From Thermoleophilia bacterium (GTDB taxonomy: Bacteria; Actinomycetota; Thermoleophilia; Gaiellales; Gaiellaceae): DNA of 28,930 nt. The position numbers were made by a program, and so were the translations under genes. The stretch's first letter is position 1, and each line of letters begins with the position of its first letter. The DNA is taken from assembly GCA_025933895.1 (NCBI GenBank), contig JAICZB010000006.1, positions 1-28,930 on the forward strand, given 5' to 3'. Positions 6,605 to 14,246 of the stretch are shown one piece after another. The notes beneath the pieces were generated by a model. That model was not told the origin of the DNA. It ran no database searches and saw only the letters and a program-made list of their open reading frames with translations.

Positions 6605-7107
6605 AGCGACTCCACCCGCTCTATCGCGGCGGCAACGCGGTCGCGCGGCACGCCGGGGTCGAACCGGTCCGCCGGCTCAGGACGATCGGGGCGCAGCAGC
6701 TCCCACGCGTCCTCGCCGAGCAGCTCCCGTGCCGCTTCTGGCCGTCGCTCGAGCTCGATTCCGTGGCGCGAGGCGAGCCGCGCTGCCGCCGCCTCCCGCA
6801 GCATCGGCAAGAGCCGGTGTCGCGCGTGGCCGGCACCCGCGATGCCGAGCTCGAGGTCGCGCTCCACCCGGAGGAGCTCGACCGGCCGCGGCGCCGGCGT
6901 CGTGGTACGGCGCAGGGCCGCCTCGAAGCGGGTCCGCACCCCGCGGACATCGCGCGACTGGCGGACGAGGAGGAGGAGCACCAGAGCCGCGACGAGCACG
7001 ATCCAGATCGCGAGCGCACGGGATGTCGAGAGCGCCGAGAGCGCGAGCAGGACCACGAGCGCGGCGGTCGCGGCGAGCGACGGCAGGATCAGACGTCTGA
7101 AGCTCAT
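6601..7107 (-). CDS. Two-helix membrane protein of the MoxR operon
   Basis: The 168-residue product begins with two close hydrophobic segments (about residues 6-26, LILPSLAATAALVVLLALSAL, and 31-48, ALAIWIVLVAALVLLLLV). A soluble, charged domain of about 115 residues follows, rich in Arg and Glu with predicted long helices. The motif RPVELLRVERDLELGIAGAGHARHRLLP followed by LREAAAARLASRHGIELE is, from memory, common in actinobacterial proteins encoded between DUF4129 and MoxR genes. No enzyme motif is visible. Its ATG overlaps the DUF4129 stop (ATGA), and its stop overlaps the mini-ORF start (GTGA). It is probably a membrane-bound component of the same complex. Confidence 0.75.
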   Translation of the reverse strand: MSFRRLILPSLAATAALVVLLALSALSTSRALAIWIVLVAALVLLLLVRQSRDVRGVRTRFEAALRRTTTPAPRPVELLRVERDLELGIAGAGHARHRLLPMLREAAAARLASRHGIELERRPEAARELLGEDAWELLRPDRPEPADRFDPGVPRDRVAAAIERVESL

Positions 7108-7964
7108 GCCGGCGCCGGCACAGAGGCGCGCAGCTCGTCGCGCACGGCGACGAGCGCGTCGATCGCCTCGTCCCTCATCGACGGTTCCGGCTCATGGTGG
7201 CTGAACCTAGCCCATTCGAAGAGATCCGTGAGACGGCGGACGGCGGACGCGCTCGCGTCGAGGGTGAGGAGGGCGCGCTCGACGTACTCGAGCGGCGCCT
7301 CCGCGGGATGGCGCGCAATCCCCGCAGCGGCGAGCGCGATCTCCATCCGGGCGTAGGCCGCGATGATCGCGCGCCGCAGATCGGGGTCGTTCCGCAGGTC
7401 GTCGAGCGACTCGTCGAGCGCCGCCGCGAGCGTCTCGGGAGTGGGGCCGTGCAGCCGCGTTCCCGGACCGAGGCGCTTGCGCGTGACCCAGGCGCCGACA
7501 CCGAGCGCGAGCAGGACGACGAGGACGATCACGAGCTCCTCCCACTGGAAGTGCACGTGCACGGGCGGCCGCGGCTTCTGGTTCTTTCCGGTGGTGAGCG
7601 GACGTGGCGTCGTCGTCGTGGACGACCCGGCGGCATGAAGTCGGTGCAGGTCGATGTGACGCGCGACGAACGTCAGGAACGCGGCGCCGAGGATGATGAT
7701 GAGGAGCGTGCGGAGCGTTCGAGGCTGGTAGCGCGCGACGTACACCCGCTCGCGGCGGAAGAGGAAGAGACCTACGACGGCAGCGACCACGAGCAGGAGC
7801 TCGACGATGAGGAACGTCGTGAAGACGAAGCTCCAGAACGACGGGGGCAGGCCGCCGCCCCCACCGCCGTCCTTGCCGAGCGGATGTCCGCGCGCCGCGA
7901 TCGCGACGACCGCGAGGAGCACCGTCACCACCAGAGCGAGCGGAACGAGGCGACGCCGGCTCAC
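7104..7964 (-). CDS. DUF4129-domain membrane protein, first gene of the MoxR operon
   Basis: The 286-residue protein has three membrane segments: about 6-24 (LVPLALVVTVLLAVVAIAA), about 45-68 (FTTFLIVELLLVVAAVVGLFLF) and about 143-160 (ELVIVLVVLLALGVGAWV), with a further hydrophobic stretch near 86-100. A Thr/Pro-rich linker separates the second and third parts. The C-terminal domain is DUF4129: RAIIAAYARMEIALAAAGIARHPAEAPLEYVERAL, then LTDLFEWARFSHHEP. This domain usually forms the C-terminus of TgpA transglutaminase-like membrane proteins, but no transglutaminase core is present here. I start at the GTG at 7964; upstream codons in the frame are low-complexity. The gene is transcribed divergently from dnaE. 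Confidence 0.8.
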   Translation of the reverse strand: MSRRRLVPLALVVTVLLAVVAIAARGHPLGKDGGGGGGLPPSFWSFVFTTFLIVELLLVVAAVVGLFLFRRERVYVARYQPRTLRTLLIIILGAAFLTFVARHIDLHRLHAAGSSTTTTPRPLTTGKNQKPRPPVHVHFQWEELVIVLVVLLALGVGAWVTRKRLGPGTRLHGPTPETLAAALDESLDDLRNDPDLRRAIIAAYARMEIALAAAGIARHPAEAPLEYVERALLTLDASASAVRRLTDLFEWARFSHHEPEPSMRDEAIDALVAVRDELRASVPAPA

Positions 7965-8078
7965 GATCGGAGTGTCGCAGGACCGGCGTTCTAGGCTGGG
8001 GCCTCTACGCCGACCCGCGGCAGGGAGTCCTCTTCCGCAAGTAAGCGGAGGGCCGCCGGCACCGTCCCCCCGAATCTC

Positions 8079-8084
8079 TACGAT
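8079..8084 (+). promoter_or_regulatory. Candidate -10 box (TACGAT) for dnaE
   Basis: TACGAT ends 9 bases before the dnaE GTG, in the 129-base divergent gap (7965-8093) with the DUF4129 gene. No Shine-Dalgarno precedes the GTG. For the opposite gene, TAGAAC (revcomp of 7984-7994 region) lies about 23 bases before its GTG and is weaker. Nothing else recognisable is in this gap. Confidence 0.35.
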
Positions 8085-8093
8085 CGGACTCCC

Positions 8094-11000
8094 GTGCCCG
8101 AAGCGCCGTTCGTCCACCTCCACGTCCACTCCGAGTACTCGATCCTCGACGGCGCGTGCCGGATTCCGGACCTCGCGAAGCGCGCCGCCGAGCTCGAGAT
8201 GCCGGCCGTCTCGCTCACCGATCACGGCTCGCTCGCGGGCGCGGTCGACCTCTTCAAGGCCGCTCGGAACGAGGGAGTCAAGCCGGTGCTCGGCTGCGAG
8301 GTCTACGTCGCCGACGACCGGCACGCGCAGCAGAAGGGCTACGCGCACCTCACGCTCCTCGCCGAGACGAACGAGGGCTACGGCAACCTGATCAAGCTCT
8401 CCTCCCTCGGCTATCTCGAGGGCTACTACTACAAGCCGCGCGTCGACTGGGAGCTGCTCGAGCGCCACGGCGCGGGCCTGATCGCTCTCTCGGGCTGCCT
8501 CTCCGGGCGCGTCTGCAAGGCGCTCGAGGAAAACCGCGCGACCGACGCCGAGGCAGAGCTCGAGCGGCTCGAGCAGGTCTTCGGGCGCGACCAGGTCTAC
8601 GTCGAGCTGCAGAACGCGCACCTCGACGTCCAGCAGCGGATCAACCCGCAGCTCGCCGCGCTCGCCGAGAAGCGCGGCCTGCCGCTCGTTGCGACCGGCG
8701 ACGTCCACTACCTGCGCCACGAGGACGCGCAGTCGCACGAGGCGCTCCTCTGCATCCAATCCGGCGACTCGCTCAAGAACCCGAACCGCTGGCGCTTCGA
8801 GACCGACCAGTTCTTCTTCAAGACGCCCGAGGAGATGGCCGCCGACTTCCCCGGCCACGAGGAGGCGCTGCGCCGGACGCTCGAGGTCGCCGAGCGCTGC
8901 AACGTGGAGATCGAGCTCGGCCGGATCCTCCTGCCGAAGTTCGACACGCCCGAGGGCCGCGACGCGTTCGAGTACCTAGTCGAGCTCGTCGAGGCCGGAG
9001 CCGGGAAGCGTTACGGCACCGTCACGCCGGAGCTCCGGGAGCGTCTCAAGTTCGAGCTGAAGACGATCAAGGAGATGGGCTTTTCGGACTACTTCCTGAT
9101 CGTCGCGGACCTCATCGGCTTCGCCCGGCGGAACGGCGTCAGCGTCGGGCCGGGGCGCGGCTCGTCCGCGGGCAGCCTCGTCGCCTACTGCCTCGAGATC
9201 ACCGACGTCGACCCGATCGTGTACGGCCTGCTGTTCGAGCGCATGCTCAACCCAGGGCGCAAGTCGATGCCGGACATGGACCTCGACTTCGCCGTGGAGG
9301 GTCGCGAGCGCGTCATCAACTACGCGCGCGAGAAGTACGGCCGCGACCGGGTCGCGCAGATCATCACCTTCGGGACGATGGCCGCCCGCGCCGCCGTGCG
9401 CGACGCGGGCCGCGTGCTCGAGCACCCCTACGGCGTCGTCGACCGGATCGCGAAGCTCATCCCCGAGGGGCCCGGCCAGACGCTTGCGGACTGCCTGAAG
9501 CCGGGCGGGGAGCTGAAGCAGGCCTACGACAGCGATCCCGTCGCGAAGGAGATCGTCGACCTCGCTCAGCCGCTCGAGGGGCTGACCCGTCAGGACGGCA
9601 TTCACGCCGCCGCGGTCGTGATCGGCGCCGAGCCGCTCACGAACGTCGTTCCCGTGCAGCAGAAGGGAGCCGACCAGGAGATCGTCACGCAGTTCGACGG
9701 CAACGTGATCGAGGCGATCGGCTTGCTCAAGATCGACTTCCTCGGCCTTCGCAACCTCGACGTGATCGACAAGGCGGTGGCGCTCGTCCCGGGTCTCGAC
9801 ATCTCGACGATCCCGCTCGACGACCGGAAGACGTACGAGATGCTCGCGCGCGGCGAGTCGATCGGCGTCTTCCAGTTCGAAGGCTCCGGGATGCGCGAGG
9901 CCCTGCGCCAGATCAAGCCGACGGAGTTCGACGACCTGATCGCGATCGGCGCTCTCTACCGGCCGGGCCCGATGGCCTACATCCCGGTCTACGCGCGCCG
10001 TAAGAACGGCCAGGAGCGCGTCACGTTCCCCGACCCGCGGCTCGAGCCCATCACGCGCGGCACGTACGGGATCTGCATCTACCAGGAGCAGTACATGGAG
10101 ATCGCGAAGCAGATCGCCGGCTTCTCGCCCGCCGAAGCCGACGACCTCCGCAAGGCGATCGGCAAGAAGATCCACGCCCTCATGGCGTCCCTGAAGACGA
10201 AGTTCCTCGAGGGATGCGCCGCGAGCGGCACCTCGGAGAGCGTGGCGCGACAGCTCTGGGCCGACATGGAGCAGGCGCAGGACTACTCCTTCAACAAGTC
10301 GCACGCCGCCTGCTATGCGCTCACGTCGTACCGAACCGCCTGGCTGCGCGCCAACCACCCGCGCGAGTACATGGCGGCGCTCATCTCCTCGGTCATGAAC
10401 ACGAAGGACAAGGTGCCGTTCTACGTCGCCGCCTGCGACGAGCTCGGGATCGAGGTTCTGCCGCCCGACGTGAACGAGTCGCAGGTCGACTTCGCAGTCG
10501 TCGAGGGCAAGATCCGCTTCGGGCTCAACGCCGTGAAGAACGTCGGCGAGGCGACGTGCCGGGCGATCGTCGCCGCGCGGGAGGAAGGCGGGCCGTTCGC
10601 CTCGATCTGGGATTTCACCGAGCGGGTCGATCCCTCGGTGGCGAACAAGCGGTCCCTCGAGTCGCTCGTGAGCTGCGGCGCGTTCGACTCGACGGCCGCG
10701 TCGCGCAAGGGGATGCTCCACGTGCTCGAGGACGCGCTCTCCTACGGCCAGAAGCAGCAGCAGGACCGGCTGCTCGGGCAGGCCTCTATCTTCGACCTCG
10801 GCGACTCGCCCGCGACGTCGTCCCGGCACCACGCGACGATCCCGGACGGCGAGTTCGAGAAGGCCGACCTCCTGCGGCTCGAGAAGGAGAGCCTCGGCCT
10901 GTACGTCTCCGAGCATCCGCTCAGCGCGATCCGCGACCAGCTGCGCCGGCGCACCGACTGCACGCTCGCCGAGCTGGAGCGGCGGCGCGAGGGGGAAACC

Positions 11001-11480
11001 GTCCTCGCCGGCGGCATCGTCTCCGGCGTTCGCACCACGACGACGAAGAAGGGCGAGCCGATGGCGTTCGTCCAGCTCGAGGACATGACAGGCTCGGTCG
11101 AGGTCGTCGTCTTCAACTCGACGTACGCGGCCGCGCGCGGGCTGCTCGTCGACGACGCCGTCCTCGTCGTCAAGGGACGCGTCGACCACAAGCAGCAGGG
11201 GGAGACGAAGCTCGTAGCACTCGAGGTCGCGGCGTTCGAGGCGACGCCCGAAAGGCGTGAGGTGCGACTCAAGGTAGACGCACGGAGCGCCCCGGCCGGC
11301 GTGATCCGCGAGCTCGCCGGAGTCGTCCGCGACTTCCCGGGCGAGGCGCCCATATACGTCGACCTCGTCACCTCGCTCGGCTCGAAACTCCTGGAGCTCG
11401 GCCCCGAGTACCGCGTCGACCCGCAGCCCGACTTCTTCGCGTCGGTGCGGCACCTCCTGGGAGCAGCTGCCGTCCAATAG
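8094..11480 (+). CDS. dnaE: DNA polymerase III alpha subunit (replicative DnaE1)
   Basis: The 1128-residue protein is the catalytic subunit of the replicative polymerase. The PHP domain is at the N-terminus with HLHVHSEYS (8-16), LTDHG (41-45), E69 and later TGDVHY, so its metal ligands look intact. This fits actinobacterial DnaE1 enzymes, where the PHP domain is the proofreading 3'-5' exonuclease. The polymerase active site has D394/D396/D398 in PDMDLDF and D548 in KIDFLGLR. Helix-hairpin-helix text (GLNAVKNVGEATCRAIV) and an OB fold (about 970-1040, VLAGGIVSGVRTTTTKKGEPM) follow. No QRW-type imuA/imuB neighbours are present, and the length is as expected for DnaE1 rather than DnaE2. The start is GTG after TACGAT. 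Confidence 0.97.
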   Translation: MPEAPFVHLHVHSEYSILDGACRIPDLAKRAAELEMPAVSLTDHGSLAGAVDLFKAARNEGVKPVLGCEVYVADDRHAQQKGYAHLTLLAETNEGYGNLIKLSSLGYLEGYYYKPRVDWELLERHGAGLIALSGCLSGRVCKALEENRATDAEAELERLEQVFGRDQVYVELQNAHLDVQQRINPQLAALAEKRGLPLVATGDVHYLRHEDAQSHEALLCIQSGDSLKNPNRWRFETDQFFFKTPEEMAADFPGHEEALRRTLEVAERCNVEIELGRILLPKFDTPEGRDAFEYLVELVEAGAGKRYGTVTPELRERLKFELKTIKEMGFSDYFLIVADLIGFARRNGVSVGPGRGSSAGSLVAYCLEITDVDPIVYGLLFERMLNPGRKSMPDMDLDFAVEGRERVINYAREKYGRDRVAQIITFGTMAARAAVRDAGRVLEHPYGVVDRIAKLIPEGPGQTLADCLKPGGELKQAYDSDPVAKEIVDLAQPLEGLTRQDGIHAAAVVIGAEPLTNVVPVQQKGADQEIVTQFDGNVIEAIGLLKIDFLGLRNLDVIDKAVALVPGLDISTIPLDDRKTYEMLARGESIGVFQFEGSGMREALRQIKPTEFDDLIAIGALYRPGPMAYIPVYARRKNGQERVTFPDPRLEPITRGTYGICIYQEQYMEIAKQIAGFSPAEADDLRKAIGKKIHALMASLKTKFLEGCAASGTSESVARQLWADMEQAQDYSFNKSHAACYALTSYRTAWLRANHPREYMAALISSVMNTKDKVPFYVAACDELGIEVLPPDVNESQVDFAVVEGKIRFGLNAVKNVGEATCRAIVAAREEGGPFASIWDFTERVDPSVANKRSLESLVSCGAFDSTAASRKGMLHVLEDALSYGQKQQQDRLLGQASIFDLGDSPATSSRHHATIPDGEFEKADLLRLEKESLGLYVSEHPLSAIRDQLRRRTDCTLAELERRREGETVLAGGIVSGVRTTTTKKGEPMAFVQLEDMTGSVEVVVFNSTYAAARGLLVDDAVLVVKGRVDHKQQGETKLVALEVAAFEATPERREVRLKVDARSAPAGVIRELAGVVRDFPGEAPIYVDLVTSLGSKLLELGPEYRVDPQPDFFASVRHLLGAAAVQ

Positions 11481-11490
11481 TGCGTGAAGA

Positions 11491-11506
11491 TCCCCCCGGA
11501 GGGGGA
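11491..11506 (+). terminator. Short GC hairpin after dnaE
   Basis: TCCCCC, loop CGGA, GGGGGA form a perfect 6-bp stem 10 bases after the dnaE stop. There is no U tract, so it is at best a factor-assisted or weak terminator, or it may mark the 3' end of the dnaE message. The next ORF starts at 11552. Confidence 0.3.
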
Positions 11507-11551
11507 GATCCATCTCGAGCGGGATCCCGAAAGTTAGGACGGATACTGCGG

Positions 11552-11749
11552 ATGGCTGCGGCACACGACATCATCGAGACCGAACTGGACCGCGTGGAGC
11601 GGTGGCGGACGGCGGAGCTCATGCGTGTGGGCTTCCCCGGCGACGACGCCGTCGCGCTCGCGGCACGGTTCGACGTCGACCTCCACGAGGCGATCTCGCT
11701 CGTCGAGCGCGGCTGCCCGCCCGAGCTCGCTCTTCGCATCCTGAGCTAG
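11552..11749 (+). CDS. Small helical protein (65 aa), unknown
   Basis: I do not recognise a named family. The ATG at 11552 gives 65 residues. An upstream GTG at 11480 would add 24 low-complexity residues and overlap dnaE, so I reject it. The sequence is mostly helical and acidic: AHDIIETELDRVERWRTAELMRVGFPGD, then DAVALAARFDVDLHEAISLVERGCPPELALRIL. The spacing of DVDLHEAISLVERG resembles a helix-turn-helix or UBA-like three-helix bundle, with one cysteine near the end. GATACT at 11542-11547 is only four bases from the ATG, so whether this hexamer is a promoter is unclear; AGGA at 11536-11539 is a weak ribosome site. It may be cotranscribed with dnaE. Confidence 0.65.
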   Translation: MAAAHDIIETELDRVERWRTAELMRVGFPGDDAVALAARFDVDLHEAISLVERGCPPELALRILS

Positions 11750-11784
11750 AGCTCCTCGGACGAGCGGCGTCCGTCGCCTCCGGG

Positions 11785-11790
11785 CACAAT
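11785..11790 (+). promoter_or_regulatory. Candidate -10 box (CACAAT) for the mini-ORF/lgt transcript
   Basis: CACAAT lies 7 bases before the ATG of the 23-codon mini-ORF at 11798. With no Shine-Dalgarno there, the message would be leaderless at the mini-ORF, and lgt would be translated by coupling through ATGA. No good -35 is seen. Confidence 0.4.
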
Positions 11791-11797
11791 GGGTGTC

Positions 11798-11869
11798 ATG
11801 AGCGTAGGCCCGACGGAGCTCAGCAAAGAGCGGAGGCGGCGGCTTTGCCGGCGCCGTGAGCGGGAATGA
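11798..11869 (+). CDS. 23-residue Arg-rich leader mini-ORF coupled to lgt
   Basis: The ATG at 11798 opens a 23-codon frame whose TGA at 11867-11869 overlaps the lgt ATG at 11866 (ATGA). The peptide reads MSVGPTELSKERRRR, then Leu-Cys, then RRR and ERE. It is related to the mini-ORF before moxR: 14 of 23 residues and 54 of 72 bases agree, and both have the same length and the same overlap with the downstream start. Codons 12-20 hold seven Arg codons. A GC hairpin at 11835-11855 (9-bp stem with one mismatch, TTT loop) lies just before the lgt start. It is probably a translational-coupling or attenuation leader. Confidence 0.6.
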   Translation: MSVGPTELSKERRRRLCRRRERE

Positions 11870-12750
11870 CCGGCGTCGTCCTCGCCTCCATCCCGTCTCC
11901 CTCGAACGGCACGTTCACCCTCGGGCCGCTGACGCTGCACATGTACGGCGTCATGCTGCTGCTCGGCATCGCCGCCTGCATCTGGCTGACCGGCCGCCGC
12001 TGGGTGAGCTGGGGAGGCGACTGGGACCTCATCTTCCGCGTCGCGCTCTGGGGCGTCATCGCCGGCGTCGTCGGCGCGCGTCTCTACCACGACATCACGA
12101 GCTGGAACCAGGATCCGGCGATCCACCAGCACTGGTGGGGCTTCGCCGCGGTCTGGGACGGCGGCCTCGGGATCTGGGGTGCGATCCCGGCCGGCGTCGC
12201 GGCGGGCGCGTGGGTCGTGCGGCGCTCCGGCAACAGCATCCGACTGATGATGGACGCGGTCGCCCCGGGCCTCCTGCTCGCGCAGGGCATCGGCCGCTGG
12301 GGCAACTACTGGAACCAGGAGCTCTACGGCAAGCCGACCAGCCTGCCGTGGGGGCTGAAGATCGACCCGGAGCACCGGGTCAACGGCTACTCGAACTTCT
12401 CCACGTTCCAGCCGACCTTCCTCTACGAGTTCGTCTGGGACGTCGTCGGCGTCGGCTTCCTGCTCTGGATCGACCGTCGCTTCACGCTGCGCCGGCCGGC
12501 GCTCTTCGCGCTCTACGTCGCGTGGTACACGACCTTCCGCACGTTCGAGGAGGTGCTGCGGATCGACCCGTCCAACCACTTCCTCCACATGCGCGTCAAC
12601 TTCTGGGTCTCGCTCGGGGTCTGGCTCCTCTCGGTCGGGTTCTTCGTGTGGTGGCAGTTCCTCCGGCAGCCGTCCGACAAGCCCGCGCCGAAGCCGCGCC
12701 CGGTGCCGACGGGCCCGCGCATGGCCGTCCCCAAGGGCCGCGTCCGGTAA
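11866..12750 (+). CDS. lgt: Prolipoprotein diacylglyceryl transferase
   Basis: Lgt moves the diacylglyceryl group of phosphatidylglycerol onto the lipobox cysteine of prolipoproteins in the cytoplasmic membrane. The 294-residue product has seven or so membrane helices and the family signature GRWGNYWNQELYG at residues 143-155, with R144, N147 and E152 in place. The preceding WDGGLGIWGA loop and a conserved YHDITSW stretch also match. The C-terminus is a Pro/Lys-rich cytoplasmic tail (DKPAPKPRPVPTGP). The first codon overlaps the stop of the Arg-rich mini-ORF and has no ribosome site of its own, so expression should depend on that leader. The lipoprotein encoded at 1408-2286 is a likely substrate. 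Confidence 0.95.
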   Translation: MTGVVLASIPSPSNGTFTLGPLTLHMYGVMLLLGIAACIWLTGRRWVSWGGDWDLIFRVALWGVIAGVVGARLYHDITSWNQDPAIHQHWWGFAAVWDGGLGIWGAIPAGVAAGAWVVRRSGNSIRLMMDAVAPGLLLAQGIGRWGNYWNQELYGKPTSLPWGLKIDPEHRVNGYSNFSTFQPTFLYEFVWDVVGVGFLLWIDRRFTLRRPALFALYVAWYTTFRTFEEVLRIDPSNHFLHMRVNFWVSLGVWLLSVGFFVWWQFLRQPSDKPAPKPRPVPTGPRMAVPKGRVR

Positions 12751-12756
12751 CGCCTC

Positions 12757-12762
12757 TAGGGT
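12757..12762 (+). promoter_or_regulatory. Candidate -10 box (TAGGGT) for scpA
   Basis: TAGGGT fits TANNNT and lies 7 bases before the scpA ATG, in the 19-base gap after lgt. There is no Shine-Dalgarno, so scpA may start its own leaderless transcript. Confidence 0.4.
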
Positions 12763-12769
12763 CCGGCCG

Positions 12770-13540
12770 ATGATCGTCCGGGAGCTCGAGCTCGACCTCG
12801 ACGTGTTCGAGGGGCCGTTCGACCTGCTGCTCGCGCTCGTCCTCAAGGAGGAGCTCGACCTGCGCGACGTCGACCTCGCGGGCATCGTCACCGCCTTCCT
12901 CGAGCGCCTCGCCGAGCGGGAGGAGCTCGACCTCGAGGCATGCGGGGAGTTCCTCGTCCTGATCGCCGCGCTCCTCGAGCTGAAGGCGCGCGCGCTCTTT
13001 CCCGGCGAATCGGCCGAGCTCGCGGAGCTCGAGCCGGAGGAGGCGGCGGAGGAGCTCGCACGGCGACTCGCGGAGTATCGGCGCGCGAAAGAGGCGGCTG
13101 CGTGGCTGCGCGAGCGCCTCCTGTCGGAGGGCGGCCGCTTCTTCCGCGTCGGCCCGGCGCCGCTTACGCCGAAGGCCGAGACGCCGCTCGCGCCGCAGGA
13201 TCCGGCGGGACTGGCCGGCGCTCTCCGCCTGCTCGCCGAGGAGCCGGCGGACGTGTCCCTCTCGCACATGGCCTTGCGCTTTCCCCCGGTGTCGCAGTTC
13301 CTCGAACGCTTTCGCGCGCTGCTCACCAGGCGCTCGCGCTTCGACTTCGAGACCGAGGTCGGGGGGCTCACGCGACTCGAGCAGGCCTCGGCCTTCCTCG
13401 CGGTGCTCGAGCTCCGCCGCGCCGGCGAGCTCGCGATCGACCAGGCCGCGCCGTTCGCACCGATTCGCATCACCAGGATGGCGCAGGAGAAGACCGCTCA
13501 ACAGGAAAGGACCGCTGCATGGACCGTCCGCTCCGCCTGA
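12770..13540 (+). CDS. scpA: Segregation and condensation protein A (kleisin)
   Basis: ScpA is the kleisin subunit that bridges the SMC head domains in the bacterial condensin and works with ScpB in chromosome segregation. The 256-residue product has the hallmark N-terminus DVFEGPFDLLLALVLKEELDL (FEGPFDLLL at 13-21), the LRDVDLAGIVTAFLERL helix, and a Glu-rich middle region. A C-terminal winged helix follows (DVSLSHMALRFPPVSQFLERFRALLTRRSRFDFE in effect). The final 22 bases overlap scpB in another frame, as is common for this pair. The length is normal. The smc gene is not in the window. Confidence 0.95.
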   Translation: MIVRELELDLDVFEGPFDLLLALVLKEELDLRDVDLAGIVTAFLERLAEREELDLEACGEFLVLIAALLELKARALFPGESAELAELEPEEAAEELARRLAEYRRAKEAAAWLRERLLSEGGRFFRVGPAPLTPKAETPLAPQDPAGLAGALRLLAEEPADVSLSHMALRFPPVSQFLERFRALLTRRSRFDFETEVGGLTRLEQASAFLAVLELRRAGELAIDQAAPFAPIRITRMAQEKTAQQERTAAWTVRSA

Positions 13541-14121
13541 TCCCGACAGACCCGCTCGACAAGCTCGCGCGGACGCTCGAGGCGTTGCTCGTCGTCGCCT
13601 CGGCCCCGCTGTCCGCCGAGGAGCTCGCCGCCGCGTCGGAGGACGATACCGAGCGGGTCGAGGACGCGCTGCGCCTCGTCGCCGAGCGCTTCGCCGACGG
13701 CCGGAGCGGCATCGTGCTCGAGCACGTCGCCGGCGGCTGGGCGTTCCGCGCCGGGCGGGAGGAAGCAGCTGCGTGTGCGCGCCTCTTCGAGCGGCCGGCC
13801 CAGCGCAATCTTTCCCCGGCCGCGCTCGAGACGCTCGCGATCGTGGCGTATCTCGGCCCGTGCTCGCGGCCGGACATCGCCCGGATCCGGGGTGTCGCCG
13901 CCGAGTCGGCCGTCGCGAACCTCCTGGAACGCGGCCTGATCAACGAGGCCGGGCGCGACAACGGCGCCGGTGGAGCCGTCCGCTATCGCACGACGCCGCT
14001 ATTCGAGCGCGTGTTCGGGCTGGAGAGCCTCTCGGAGCTGCCGCGTCTCGACGACGTCGGAGCCGACGCAGCCGAGATCCGCGACCGCCTGCACGCCGTC
14101 GCCGAGAAGCGCTCCGCCTAG
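13519..14121 (+). CDS. scpB: Segregation and condensation protein B
   Basis: ScpB dimerises through winged-helix domains and binds the ScpA kleisin in the SMC complex. The 200-residue product has the typical first helix LARTLEALLVVASAPLSAEELAAA, then GGWAFRAGREEAAACARLFE. It continues with the conserved core LSPAALETLAIVAYLGPCSRPDIARIRGV, NLLERGLINEAGRDNG and YRTTPLFERVFGLESLSELP. I use the ATG at 13519, inside the scpA end, because AGGAAAGG lies eight bases upstream. It is one of the few Shine-Dalgarno-led starts here, as expected for an internal cistron. The open frame upstream is only the out-of-frame image of scpA. Confidence 0.95.
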   Translation: MDRPLRLIPTDPLDKLARTLEALLVVASAPLSAEELAAASEDDTERVEDALRLVAERFADGRSGIVLEHVAGGWAFRAGREEAAACARLFERPAQRNLSPAALETLAIVAYLGPCSRPDIARIRGVAAESAVANLLERGLINEAGRDNGAGGAVRYRTTPLFERVFGLESLSELPRLDDVGADAAEIRDRLHAVAEKRSA

Positions 14122-14181
14122 AGGCTTGATGTGCACTTCGGCCCGGCCGCCGATTCTGTGAACGGAGCCGATCTGGCCACG

Positions 14182-14211
14182 CCGGACAGCGTCCAGATGC
14201 GCCATGTCCGG
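14182..14211. repeat. Inverted repeat between convergent scpB and GYD genes
   Basis: CCGGACA at 14182-14188 and TGTCCGG at 14205-14211 form a perfect 7-bp stem with a 16-base loop, in the 125-base gap between the two stops. It could mark transcript ends for either strand. There is no U tract. No convincing gene lies in this gap. Confidence 0.3.
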
Positions 14212-14246
14212 TACCAGATTCCGAACGTGACCGGACGAGCCTGGGC

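Noticed and set aside
11542..11547. GATACT as promoter of the 65-residue gene
   Set aside because: Only four bases from the ATG, too close for transcription to include the start codon; the gene may be cotranscribed with dnaE.
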